Source of the DNA: Edaphochlamys debaryana
Lineage: Eukaryota; Chlorophyta; Chlorophyceae; Chlamydomonadales
Reading direction: 5' to 3'
DNA: 64,000 nt
NCBI GenBank assembly: GCA_016858145.1
Contig: JAEHOE010000005.1
Location: 372,001-436,000, forward strand
The position numbers and the translations under genes are program-made. Position 1 is the stretch's first letter, and the number at the start of each line of letters is the position of its first letter. Under the pieces are notes generated by a model, which did not search any database, was not told the origin of the DNA, and was given only the letters and a program-made list of their open reading frames with translations. This document shows positions 1 through 11,700 of the stretch, piece by piece.

Positions 1-62
1 GCTGCTCTTGGTTGCTTGCAGACGAGGGCAGCGTAGCTGGGACAAGAAACACCTAGAGGATT

Positions 63-210
63 CAGCGCCTGGGCGACCGCATCGCGGTGGCCGCCGCCAG
101 CCCACGCGTCACGAAACACACACGCCCTCCCCCCCCCCGCTCTCCCCCCGGCCCCCCCCCCCAGAGGGTGCAGCGCCTGGGCGACCGCATCGCAGTGGCC
201 GCCGCCAGCC
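63..210 (+). repeat. Tandem copy of an exon start (M48 gene)
   Basis: A 40-bp segment at 63-102 recurs at 171-210 with one mismatch. The second copy lies inside the first recognisable M48 protease exon and encodes the start of that exon. The first copy lies upstream, apparently in the preceding intron, and loses similarity immediately after the shared block. Confidence 0.85.
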
Positions 211-1938
211 TGCCCGTGGGCCCCTCGGGGGAGCCCCCGGCGCACATGCGGGGCCTGCACTGGGAGTACCTGGTCCTGAAGGACGGGGCGGCCAGCGGAA
301 TTCCAACCGCCGCCACGCGCTTCGATGGGAAGGTGGGAGCGGGGGGGGGGCGGTTGGCGGTTGGTGGTTGGCGTTAGGGGCCCCACGGTCGCCACGAGGT
401 TCTAAGGGAAGGAGGGGTTTGGCGGCGGGGATGGGGAGGGAACGGGAGGCAGGGAGGTGGGGCTGCGGGGTGGTGGGTATGGGAAAGCACGGGATCAGAG
501 GACGGCAGTAGAGTGGAGTGGAGACGAAAGGGAAACGTAAGGACCGGCGTCGGGCTAAGCACGACAATGGTAGGAGGTGTGTATGGAGGCAGGGAGCGGA
601 GCAGTGGTACGGAGCCGAAGGGAGACATGAATTGGGAAGGGGCCAAGCGATGTGGGCGGAGACTGGGCTTTGTGCTGGGCTCAGATTCACTAGCCCCTCA
701 CGGTGTGGATTCCGTCATGCCGTACGGCACAGGTGATAGTTTCGGCCGAGTACATCAAGCAGCTGGATCTGCTGTACGGCCCCCGTACGGCAGATGAGGT
801 TTTGGCGCACACCATCGCCCACGAGGCGGGGCACATGGTGGCAAAGCACGAGGTGAGGGGATCAAGCAGGCGGCATGGGACGGATATGGGAGGGGGGGGC
901 AGAGGGGGCGCCGGGGCAGAGCTGACAGCCCAGTTAACCTTGGGCAGAGGCCCTAACGCCCGTGTGCCCTCGCTCCCCACCACCACACCCAACCGCTCCT
1001 CCTCCTCCCCCCCCAGTGGGATATCGCCGCCTCCAAGCTCTTCCGCTCCGATGAGGAGACCGCTCGCATGCAGCGGAGGTAGGGTGCGGCGCGGGGTTAA
1101 GAAAGCAAGGGGTGTTGCGTGAGAAAGTAGACACGGCACGGGGCTGGGAGGCCAACGCCTTGGCCCGTTTACTCCGTCCTCGGCCCATCTCGTCCCAACG
1201 GCCAACCGCCAACCGCCAACGGCCGCAGGCTGGAGTACGAGGCGGACGCGATCGGTCTGGCCATTGCGACGCGCGCCTGCTTCAACCCCTCGCGGGCGAT
1301 CGCTTACCTGGAGTTCTGCGCCTGGATGGACAGCTGGATGCCCAAGAAGAAGCGGTACGGCCAGATCGATGCCGATCCGTTCGAGGTGAGTACGGCAATC
1401 TATTCGCATCAGTGGGTACGGCAGTACGGCAGTGGTCGTGGGAGTGGTGAAGATTAGCCCTGTCAGTCTCCTCACGCCCGCCCTCAAGCCGCCCTCCACC
1501 CTCCCGAAACCCATGTACGTGCCCCTTGTACGACAGCCCGTGTACGGCACCCACCCGCCCAACGCCAAGCGCGTGGCCCGGCTGCGGTCGCTCATGGATT
1601 CGTCGTACCGCACCTCCCACCGCCTGGGTGCGTGAGCGGTGGCTTGGGGACTCGGGGACCAGGGAGGAGGAGGGGATCGGGGGTAGGGTGCGCGGGCAAA
1701 TGCTCAAGCTGAACCCTGGCGCAACGCGTCGCGCTGAGTGCCTGCTGCCTCCCTGAAACACAGCCCTCAGCTGCTCAGAGCTTGGCTTCCCTGCCCGCAC
1801 TCTTGCGCCCAATCCCATCCCCCAGGCTGCGAGATCCGCGAGTCGGCGTTCGAGCGCTGCGGCCGGTGGCTGTCGGCGGAGGCGGCGCGAATGAGGCGCA
1901 AGAAGGCGGCGCCGCCGGCCTTCGATGACACCGACTGA
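165..1938 (+). CDS. Oma1-like M48 zinc metallopeptidase, 5' partial
   Basis: Six exons are visible: 165-332, 733-852, 1017-1078, 1229-1385, 1537-1627 and 1826-1938 (TGA). All junctions are GT-AG and keep phase. The product is a membrane-associated zinc endopeptidase of family M48; the closest type is Oma1, the stress-activated protease of the mitochondrial inner membrane. The evidence is the HEAGH zinc motif (HExxH) within HTIAHEAGHMVAKHE in exon 2, and the third ligand, a Glu, in LEYEADAIGLA in exon 4. A THPPNAKRVARL segment resembles the Oma1 'THP' motif. The tail is basic and then acidic (FDDTD). The N-terminus, which would carry any transit peptide and membrane segment, lies before the window or in exons I could not define in 1-164. 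Family membership is firm. Mitochondrial location is inferred from the family. Confidence 0.85.
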
Positions 1939-3599
1939 GGGGCGGTTGGGGCGGTTGGAGCGGTTGGGTGGTTGAGGCCGCACGCGATCTAATCAGCATG
2001 GCCCTGCTCAGCCCAAATGAGCGGGAGGGGGCCCCTCCTTGGTGTGGAGCGCTGGAGCCTGGACTTGGGCTTGAGCTTGGGCCTGGGCTTGCTTGCTCAC
2101 GGCACAGAGGCTGTAGACAGAGGGGACGTGCCGGTATGGGTCAGAGCCTCATGCTCCGGCATGGCACTGTACAGCGAGAATCGGAGCAAAGAGGCCTTCC
2201 CTGGAGTGGGGCCTGGAGTCGCTGAATCCTTGGAGGCCGTGCCGGGATGCCGGCATGGGTCATGCTCCGGAGAGTGTGCTGAAGGCCGGGGCCTTCCGAG
2301 GCCGGCGGCAAATGGTCATGGCACGTCGACGCCCCTCGAGAGCCTGTTCACGAGGGCGGAGCGGAGGCAGGCGTGGGGCCTGGGCCCTTGGAGTTGCATG
2401 GGCTGCAGACGGGAGGGCTCGGGTGAGCGTGCCCGTTTGCATGTGACTACCGGTACGCTTGAGGGTGTCTGCCTGGGGACGTGTGAGTGCCCAGGCAAAG
2501 AGAGCGGGTCGGGCGAAGCGCAGAGTGGCAGCGCGATGGCTTGGACTGAGCTGAAGGTGGGGCCCGGCCACGGGATGGGGACATGCATTGGAGGGCTCGA
2601 CCTTCAGGACAGGACCCTTCATTGGGCGGGCTGCCCAGGGCCGGGAGTGAATGGGCCATGCGTCACCCCTCGCCCCCGCACGCGACGGCGCTGACGCAGG
2701 GGAGGGAGACGGCGGGAGGCACGAGGGCCCGCTTGACGGCGGCAGCACTGCAATGGCCGGCTCAGTGCTTATGTTACTGACTTGGTGATACTGGGCCGGC
2801 GCGTTGTGACTGGAGGGCTTGTGAGCAGCAATGCCCAGAGGGAGGGAGGGACCGGACCTGTGTAGTGGAGGCGTCTGGCGTTGGCTGGGGCCTGGGGATT
2901 GGGGACAGCATTGGCTGGATGTCGCAGCTTGCAGGTGATCAATGCATGCGCATGCGTGACCATGAGAGGGGCATTGGACTGGGGTGTGGGGTCCTGGCAC
3001 TGCTAGGACAGGGTTGAAGAGAGCTCGGTACCGTGACTCAGTTCGACGCAGAATCGTGTAACACGAGGTCATGCAAGACCCCTGCATGCCATCCTCCAAG
3101 CTCGGCCCACGCTGTCACCTGATTGCCACGCTCCAAAGCGCTTTTTCAGAAGCCTGGCCACAGCACGACGCAACCATCCGCAATTGTCGTCACCAGTCCC
3201 ACCACTTCGGCCCCTCCGTCGTGTCCTCCGCCCGCAGCCCTCCAGCAAACACCGCGTCAGGCAATGCGCCCTGCACCTCGCGCGTCGAGCCCCGCCCCGT
3301 CCGTCCGCGGCCCCACACCAACGCAGCCTCGGCTGATGGGCCGGTCGCACGCTGCCCCCGTCCCCCTGGCCTGCTCAGATCCTGTGCCCGCACCTGTGTG
3401 GGCTTACACCCACAGGGGCTTTTACACCCATTCAGTTCAGCCACAATGCATAACGCAACACACACCCACACAGTGCCGTCCACTCGCCAGCCACCCCACC
3501 CGATCCCCATCGGTCCTCGCCTCCGCACCCTTTCGCCCCCATGTGCGCGATTGCCGTACCGCCCTCACGTGCCGTACCGCCGCACATGTATGTACGGGT
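1939..3599. other. Convergent intergenic region, no gene recognised
   Basis: This lies between the 3' ends of the M48 and CID genes and should hold both 3' UTRs. A 225-codon open frame at 2017-2694 has no recognisable domain, and open frames arise readily in this GC-rich DNA. From about 2030 to 2700 the plus strand is loosely repetitive in GCCTGGGCTTG-like words. Confidence 0.5.
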
Positions 3600-6500
3600 T
3601 TAGTCCGGGTTCTCAGGGTCGTACGGCGCGTCCATAGGGTCCCCGCCGCCGTTCGACAGACCCAGAGGGCTCCCGCCGAATCCGCCGTACCCGCCCGATC
3701 CCATGCCCTGCAATCCACCGGGCCCGGTCGGGGCCCCGCCGGACCCACCGCCGCCCAGCATCTCCCCAAGGTTGGCGCCCAGACGATCCCGCTCCTCCTG
3801 CGGGGGCGGGGGGTGAAGGTGGAGCAGCAAGCGAGGTTAGGAGGTGGCGAATGTTTTGCCCCGCCAAGGGCAGGCCAGTGTCAACGTGCGGAGCACACCC
3901 ATGCAGAGCGCACTGCCGCTTTGCCCCCGGCAACCCGCATACCCCATCCACTATCGGTATGTCGGGCAGCCAATGTCTCGCTTTTGCCTGCTTTGGGTTT
4001 GCTTCAGTCGCAACGGTACTAACACAGGGGGGTCAGAGCGCACGCACCTGGCTCATGCTGGCAAAGGCGTTGGCCAGCAGCATTGCAGTCTGGTCCTGGT
4101 TGGTCGCCAGCGCCGCCGCCAGCTGGTCCACGTCCATGGTCGCCCCGCCGCCGCCGCCGCCGCCCTCGCCCTCGCCGCCGCCACCACCGCCGCCGCTGCC
4201 GCCGCCATCGCCTGACGGCTGCGACGGGAGCGGCGGCGGCGGGCCGCCGGGGCCTGACCCGTGGGGCGGCGGCCCGCCGGAGTGGGACTGTGGGAGGGAG
4301 CCGGCGGGTGCGAGCGGCGGGTGGGGCGGCCCTCCCGGGGGCGCAGAGCCCGGGCCGGGGCCGGCGCCCGGGCCTTGGCCACCGCCGCCGGGGGGCTGGT
4401 GTGGCGGCGGCGGGTGTGGCCCCGAGTGGTGAGGCCCCGCAGGCGCGCCGCCAGAGGATTGGGGCTGAAGCTGCCCGCCTGGGCCCCCGTGCGGCCCTCC
4501 CGAGCCCGGCCCAGGTCCGCCGCCGTGCTGGGGCCCTCCCGGACCCCCTCCGGGCCCGCCTGGGCCCCCCATCATCTCCCCGGGCCCACCGGCGCCGCCA
4601 AAGCCCGACGCACTGAGCGCCGACAGGGCGCCCGCGAGGTCTGGAATGCCCGGCATGGGGCCCATGGGCCCGCCCGGGCCCGGGCCCATCATGGGTCCGC
4701 CGGGGCCCATCCCGGGCATGGGGCCCATCGGGAACGGCGGCATGCCCGGGATGTTGGGCATGGGCCCGAGCGGGCCCATGGGGCCCCCCGGCGGGCCCAG
4801 CAGCCCTGGGAAGGGCGGCATGCCGGGTAGCCCAAAGGGTGGACCGTTCGGATCCATCCCCGGAAGTCCAAACGGCGGGAAGGGCATGCCCTGATGCAAA
4901 GGGCAGGGGCCAAAGGGGGTGCGTGGGTGCCAGTGAGGATAGCCGCCTGGCCAGCGCTACGAGAGTACACTCATACCCACCCTGCGCCCCTCAGCAGCCC
5001 TTTATCCGGTTGGGTTCGCCACCATGAAGGATCCGGCTCGAGGAATCCGCCCAGGATCCCTGCCATCTGGCAAGCTCTAGATCCAGTATAGATCCAGCCT
5101 GGAATCTGACCCGGAGCCTCACCTGCATTCCCATGAATCCGTCCATCATGTGCTGTGCATGCTGCGCCGCCTGCTGCTGCGCCTGTTGGTGCGCCTGCTG
5201 CTGCTGCGCGGCGTGCTGCGCCTGCTGTGCCTGCTGCTGCTGCTGCTGCGCCTGGTGGGCGGCCGCCGCCTGCTGCTCCTGCTGCTCCTGAGGACAAGTT
5301 GGCAACCACAAGGGGAGGGGGGGTCAGCCGAATCAGCTCCCGGCGGTCAGAGTGGGGACCGAGAGAGGGGCCTCATGCAACCCTGACGGCGCCAGAGCTC
5401 GGCCTCCAGCACCCTCCCCTTGACGCCCCCGCCCCCCCTCGATGCCCTGCTGAACCCTTCCTCCCCACGCCACCCAGCCCCAACACCCTTCAGCCGCTCA
5501 CCCCGTCCTCAACCCCACCCCTGACGGGAAGGGGAGCCCTCCCGGCCCGGCCGTGCCCAGGCCCCCCCTCCCCTCCCCTCCACCCCACCCCCACCCCACC
5601 CCACCTGCGCCGCCATTGCCATGTGCCGCTCGTCCAGCTCCGCCTTCTGTGCCGCCAGGGAGGCAGCCGCCTCCTCGGAGCGCTTGAGGGAGTCCTCCTG
5701 GGGGGTGGGGGGGTGGGTGAAGCTGATAAGCGGGGGAGCGTCTAGTTGTTAGTGGGATTGCCGGAGAAGGTACATACCGCCACAGGGTGGGTGAGGGGGA
5801 GAAAGAGTTGAGGGGAGGAGGGAGGGCCGGTGACCGCTGGAGCTGGACAGGACTAGAACAGGATGCATAGTCGCCCGCCCCTCTACATCACACACCCCTC
5901 CCTGTCCGCTTCCCCGCCTCCCTCCCCTCCCCTGCGCTCCCCTCTTCCCTCCGCTCCCCTCTTCCCTCGCCTCCCCCTCTTCCCTCCCCCCCTTCCCCCC
6001 CCCCCCCACCTGCTGCGACAGGTGCATGCGGATGTAGGTGACGGCCTTCTTGCGCCGCTCCGCCTCCGCCCGCAGCGCCTCGATGGCGGCGCCCAGGGAG
6101 GAGCGCGCGGAGGCCAGGGCGGAGAGGGAGGCGCCGGGGCCGGACACGCTCTGGGGGGAGAGGGTGGGGGTGGGTGGGAAGGAGGGGCGGGGGGGGGTAT
6201 CGTCAGGTCCGCCTTACCGTTACCAGAGCCCTGGCCCCCCCACCCCGGCCCCAGCACCTGCCCAGCCCGACTCCCTTTCCCGGCCCCCCAGCTCTCCCTC
6301 CCCAGCCCCTCCCCTCTCTCCTTTCCCGCTCCCCACACGCCCCCCGCTCTCACCGCCTTGATCTGGATGCACTTGGTCTGCGCCTCACTGCTCCGGGCCG
6401 CCGCATTGGCCACCTCAAACAGCACATCAGCCAGAGACCCCACGGCCGCCAGCTTGCGATGAGCCAGGTCCGCCCCCGCGCCGTCGGCTCCGCCGCCGCC

Positions 6501-7648
6501 GCCGCCGCCAGCCCCGCCGCCCCCGCCGGCACCCGCGGCTCCGCCGCCGCCAGCGCCGCCGCCGCCGCCGCCCGGCCCCGGCTTGCTGGGCGTGGCTGCG
6601 CCCCCCGCTGCCCCGCCCAGGTGGTCCCGGAGGACCTTCATCTGGGCCGAGCCAAACACCTGCCAGGGGGGGGGGGTAGGGGTTAGGGGGCGTGGGTGCG
6701 GGTGCGGGTTGGGGGTGGGGGGCGTGACAAAAGCGCCCACGGGCACGCCCCCTCCCCGCCCCAGTGCCACATCCCCGGGCTCGTCCCAACCGCCAACCAC
6801 CACCCACCTTGCGCTCGTCCCAGATGTCCACCAGGCGCTTGGTGGAGCCCCTCAGCTTGCCGTCCCCCGCCCGCGCCACCACCGCCAGGGCTTTGGGCAT
6901 CACTCGGAAGAACTCATCCGCAAACTCGCGGCCCTTCTTGCGGCCCTCCTACAAGAGCGATCACAGGTTGGGGTCAGGTTTGGGGGGTTAGAATGGAGGG
7001 CTTGAGCGTTGGGGGGGAAAGAGACTGAAGGCTGGCACGCGCGACCCGGTCATACACGCATCCGTGGCTTCTTGCAGCCTCCCGCCAGCCTCCCCCTAGC
7101 CTTGAGAGCATCCACCCCCTCGGCTGCCACCGCGGCTCACGAGGCCTGTGCCCCGCTCCCAGCCAAGACACGCCTCGGAACGGGCCTCGCCCATGGCCCT
7201 TTGCCCAAACCAAGCTGGGGTGCAGGCCGGAGGAGAGGTGTGTCCTCGGTGACGACCTCCCGCTACCTGACCCGCCCCCCCGCTTGGGCGCCCCTGTCAC
7301 CGTATACGGCTCTCTTGTACGGCTGTGGCGACTGAGGCCCCCCGCCGACGTGCACCATGGCGACTGCCCCCCCCCCGGTCCCCACACCCTTCCCCTAACA
7401 TTCCCAAGCCTCCCTGCCGGCACCCGGACCTGCAAGATGTGGTTCGCGAGGTACAGAAAGGCTACCCGCCGCTCGGAGGTCGCCCGGCCAAACTCCTCGA
7501 GCCAGATGTTGACCACAGTCTTAGCATCCTTCAGGTAGAAGAGGCACCACTTCGACGTGCCCTCGATACTCTGCTGGCTGACGTTTAGGCTCTGCAGCCG
7601 CTGCACCAGGCTCTCCCGGTTGACATGCAGGCCGCCTCCCGACGCCAT
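3600..7648 (-). CDS. CID-domain protein binding RNA polymerase II CTD (RPRD1/Rtt103-like)
   Basis: Eight exons in transcription order: 7648-7430, 6948-6808, 6659-6354, 6150-6010, 5697-5605, 5287-5123, 4890-4048 and 3797-3600 (TAA). All are in phase and give 701 residues. Residues 1-120 form a CTD-interacting domain: LQSLNVSQQSIEGTSKWCLF, then KTVVNIWLEEF and LYLANHILQ, then FFRVMPKALAVV and STKRLVDIWDERKVF. Proteins of this type read phosphorylated heptads of the polymerase II tail and act in elongation, termination or 3'-end processing. After the CID come a Gly/Ala linker, a coiled coil around SLGAAIEALRAEAERRKKAV and EDSLKRSEEAAASLAAQKAE (as in RPRD proteins), a Gln/Ala/His-rich exon (5287-5123), and a Pro/Gly/Met-rich exon of 281 residues. 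The ATG at 7648 begins MASGGG and immediately precedes the domain. The low-complexity C-terminus suggests condensate-type interactions (inference). Confidence 0.85.
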
Positions 7649-8797
7649 TGTCCGCGAGTGCACGCCGAGATCGGCAGCTCCTGCGCGTCCTCTGCCGCTT
7701 AGGCCAGCGTCGCTACTGTTGCTTACTTCAGAGGCTGCTTCCTAGAGGCTGAGCAAAGCGCAGAAACCGCGCTAAAGCCCGAGCCTCGAGAGCTTGCACA
7801 AGTGTGCTCGCGGTGCTCCGTAAGTGCAACAGTCGGTTGTGTGCTAGGTCAAGGTAAGCCCATCAGGCGGCCTTTTAGGCCCGGCTTGCGGTCAGCGGGT
7901 TGCAACGACCAGTTCGCGAGATAGGCCGGGCGAGCGCAGCAAGCGCCATGGCTGTGTATCGTTATCAACTGGGCTTGAGTATGGGGCGAGTGGAGCACAA
8001 AGTTTGCCGCGACTCGTCATGGCAGCATCGCGCATGCAGGTCGCGAGTGGCCCTCGCCCTGGGCCCCTGCGCCGTTGTCTGCCCCCACATAAACCCGGCA
8101 GCTCCCCCATGCATCAACAGCGATACCTTGACAGCCTCTGGCAGCAGGGCCACGCACGTGCACTGCGACAATTCTCCGTGCCATGCCACCTCAGTGCCAT
8201 TCCTCCCGGATGGTCCTCTGACGCCTCCTCGCAACTGTCACAAGGCACCTCTTCACACGCCAAGGTGACGTTACAGACCGCATACTCGCCACCACGGCTG
8301 GCCCTGGGGCCACGCAGCGCCGCTTCGCTCATAACCCTGCCCACCCGCACCAGGGCTTCCCTCACGCCCCCACGCCCGCAGCCTCCCCAGCCATCCGTCA
8401 CTCTCCGGCGCCCCCTCCGCCCCCTCTCGGTCGCAGCCATTGCCCCATAACGCCCCACAACGCTCCATCGGACCCTACACCCACGTTCCATCGAGCCCCA
8501 TCCCCGCGCGCTGCCCCATCCCTCGGCCCTCACGACCTCCGCGGTCGCCTCTACGGCGCCCAGCCGCCCACTCGCGGCCCTGCTTTTCCAGCCCTGGCCC
8601 TCTCAGACCATAGCCCAGAACGCTAGGCCTGGGCTCGGTCTAAGAGCCCTGGCCTGGTCCCGCACACGGCGTGCAGTAACAATCAGGGTCTTTGTCCTGC
8701 CATCGGGCCCCCTGTCCCGCTCTAACCCCCCAACCCACCCATGTCACTCCCCTCGTCTCAACCCTCTGTCAGCATCCTCCCCCCTCTCCCCAGCCCC
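7649..8797. other. Intergenic: CID gene 5' flank and HisHF 3' flank
   Basis: The minus-strand CID gene starts at 7648 and HisHF ends at 8798, so this stretch holds the CID promoter and 5' UTR and the HisHF 3' UTR. No coding exon, clear TATA box or repeat was recognised. The part next to the CID start is less GC-extreme than the introns. Confidence 0.5.
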
Positions 8798-11700
8798 TCA
8801 CAGGCGGGCCGGGATCTGCTCCTGAGCCAGGTGGCGCTTCACGTCATCGATGCCCACCTTGGGGGGGAAAGGGGGAGGGGGAGGGAGAAGGAAAGGGGCG
8901 AGGTATGTCAGCTCAGCGGGGATTGCGTCACCTCGAGGAAAGCCGCGGCAGAAAAGCTGCAGTGCTGAAGCCCACCTCCGGGCCTCCGTCACCGCACACC
9001 GCCCTCTTCTGTACCGTTTGCTGCCACCCCACCTGAACCGTAACTCCCCGACCTTCTCCCAAGCCCGTCACCAAAACTGCCTCACCTCCCGGCGGTGGAA
9101 GATGCCGGCAGCCAGGGCGGCGGCGGCGCCCGTGTTCTGGAACACCTGCGGGTGTGCGGGGTGGGCAGCAAGAGGGGTCTCGTGTGTCAATTCCCTGTTG
9201 GCTGTACGGCAGATACCGGAATCAGCTCAAGCCCGGACCTTCGTCGCCCCTCGCTGCCGAATGCAACGAGGGGATGCTGCAGACCTCCGTCTCATGCCCT
9301 CGGCCCCCAACCACACCCCAGGGGAGCGGCCCCACCTCGCTGAAGTGCTGCGGGCAGCCCGCCCCCGAGGAGGCGATGACGGGGATGGTCACGGCCTTGG
9401 ACACGGCGTCCACCAGCTCCAGGTCGAAGCCCTGGGGGGCGGGGGGCCGGGGGGGAAAGAGCGTGAGTGTTTTGTGACGCGTGGGGGTGGCGTGCCTGCC
9501 GAACCCACACGCGCGGTGGCATCGAAGTTGGAACCCAGCCAAACGGGAGGCCGCGCCGAGAGTGTGCGTACCGAGCAGCCCCCAACACACTAGCAAGGGC
9601 GCCCGCCCCGCCCCCGCCGCACACACACGCACCTTGCCCACTCCGTCGTTGTCGATGCAGTTGAGCAGGATCTCGCCCGCCCCCAGCGCCTCCACGGCCT
9701 TGGACAGCTCCACGGCGCCAATGTCGCGGCCCTCGCGGCCGCCCTGCGGGGTGGGGGGGATTGGGTGGTGGGGTTGGGGGAGTTGGGGTGTAGGGTGTGG
9801 GCAGGGGCGTTGCATCTCGTCCACGTCCCACCGACCGCCCCGGTGAGACGGCGAGCCTCCCCCTGTCGTACCTTGACCGTGCACTGCCACCAGCAGTACT
9901 GCTCGCCGTTGGGACCGGGCTTGGCCGTACGCACGGTGGCATGCGGTACGGCAGAGGGGTCGGCCACGTAGACGCGGCGGGGGTCGATGGAAATTACCAC
10001 CGCCTGAGCGGGGGGTGGAGGACGTGGTGGGAGACGAGAGGGTTACCGGCCCGGGTGGGGGGGGGGGGGGTCACGAGTGTGGGAAGCTGCATGGTGTTGC
10101 GGTGCCTAGCGTGGCCCGGCGTGTGTGCACGTACCCCGGCCGTCCCGTACGCACGCCCCCCGTGGCCTTCCGTACCTGCTTGCCGTACACGGCGCTGATC
10201 TGCTCGATGGCGGTGCTGCCGTCGGTCTTGCCGCCGCGGGCGTAGTAGGCCTTGGGGTGGAAGAGAGGGGGGAGACGGCAGGGAAGAGAGACTCCGAGTT
10301 GGGGCTCGGTGAGGGTACGGCGTGTGGCACCGCCAGGAACCAAGCGGTTGCGGGTTCAGCCAGAGGGCCGAACGAGCTCCTACTCAATGAGTTGAGACAC
10401 GCCCCCTCCCTTGGTGGACAAGACCGACTACGAGCGGAGCTGCTGTCGACCGACTGCCGTGCCCCTTCCGTACCCCTGCCGTACCTGCGCCGCGTCCACG
10501 GCGTCACTGCCGATCGACACCTTGTCGGCGCCCGACCTGCGTACGGCGTACGGCGGGAATGATTTGCAACCCGGGGTACGCAAGAGCAGCCCCCCCCCCC
10601 AACGCCCCGCCGCGTCCGCTTCAAACGCTAGGTGCAATCGACCCCTCTTCAGCCCCCGACCCAGCCGTATCACACAACTGACGTACACTGCTCCAAAGCC
10701 GCCCACTACCCATCCCTCCACACACCCCTAATCACCCATCCCTTTCAGAGCGCTAGGTGCCATCGACCCCGCTCCAGCCCCCGGCCCAGATCCATACACG
10801 GCCGTACCACACAACCATCGAGTCAGCACCTACTACCCATCCCTTCCAATCTCCCTTTTTACCCAGCCCTTCCATCCTCCCTAGTTACTCATCCCTTCCC
10901 CCACGCGCCCCACCTGAAGTACTCTGCCGCCACCTCGACGGCCGAGAAGGAGCGGCCCGAGCTGTCGGTGAGCGCCTTGATGCCGCCGCCCACCTGACAG
11001 GGGGGGGGAAGGGGGAGAGAGGGGAGGGGGGAGAGAGGTGGTGGGGAGGGGAGGGTTCGGCGGCGCCTTGCCCCCGCCTCCTCTGACCCCCACCCTCCTC
11101 AACGCACGCCCTCCTCCCGCCCATGCAGCCCATCAGCCCGGTGCCGCTGTGCAGCCCCTCCCCACGGCCCCGGCCCCCCCTGGCCCCGCGCGGCCCCTCA
11201 GCCGCGCTCCGCTTTGAGACACACCGCCCCTCACCTGTCCCAGCCCGTCCCTTCCCCCCCTTCCTCCCCGCGGTTCGCCCCCGCCCCCCCCCTAACACAC
11301 ACCGTGAGCGGCACGAAGACCCGCTCCGAGGCCCGCTTGAGGACCTCCAGCATGGGGGTGTCCTCCATCACACAGTCCCTGACAGGCGGGGGAGAGAGGG
11401 AGGGGGGGCAGCTCGGCTTTCCTGTTCCCCGGTGCAGGCGGCAACTGGCATCCAGGAGAGCCTGGTTGCTGGCCACGCCCACACGGTTAACCCTCCCCCC
11501 CGACAAAGTGGCCGTCACCCCTCCCACACCCCCCCCCTGGCCCTGTCCTTCCCCCCCCTCTTCCCCCCCCCCCCCGTCCTCCCTCCCCCACCTTCCACTC
11601 CCCCCCCACCTGAAGCCGGTGATGTTGAGGATTACCTCCCTCCTTCCCCCCCCCCAGCCCCCCACCTGAAGCCGGTGATGTTGAGGAAGGCCACCTCGTC

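Noticed and set aside
2017..2694. 225-codon plus-strand frame after the M48 gene
   Set aside because: No recognisable motif, no splice context, Gly/Arg-rich composition typical of chance frames here.
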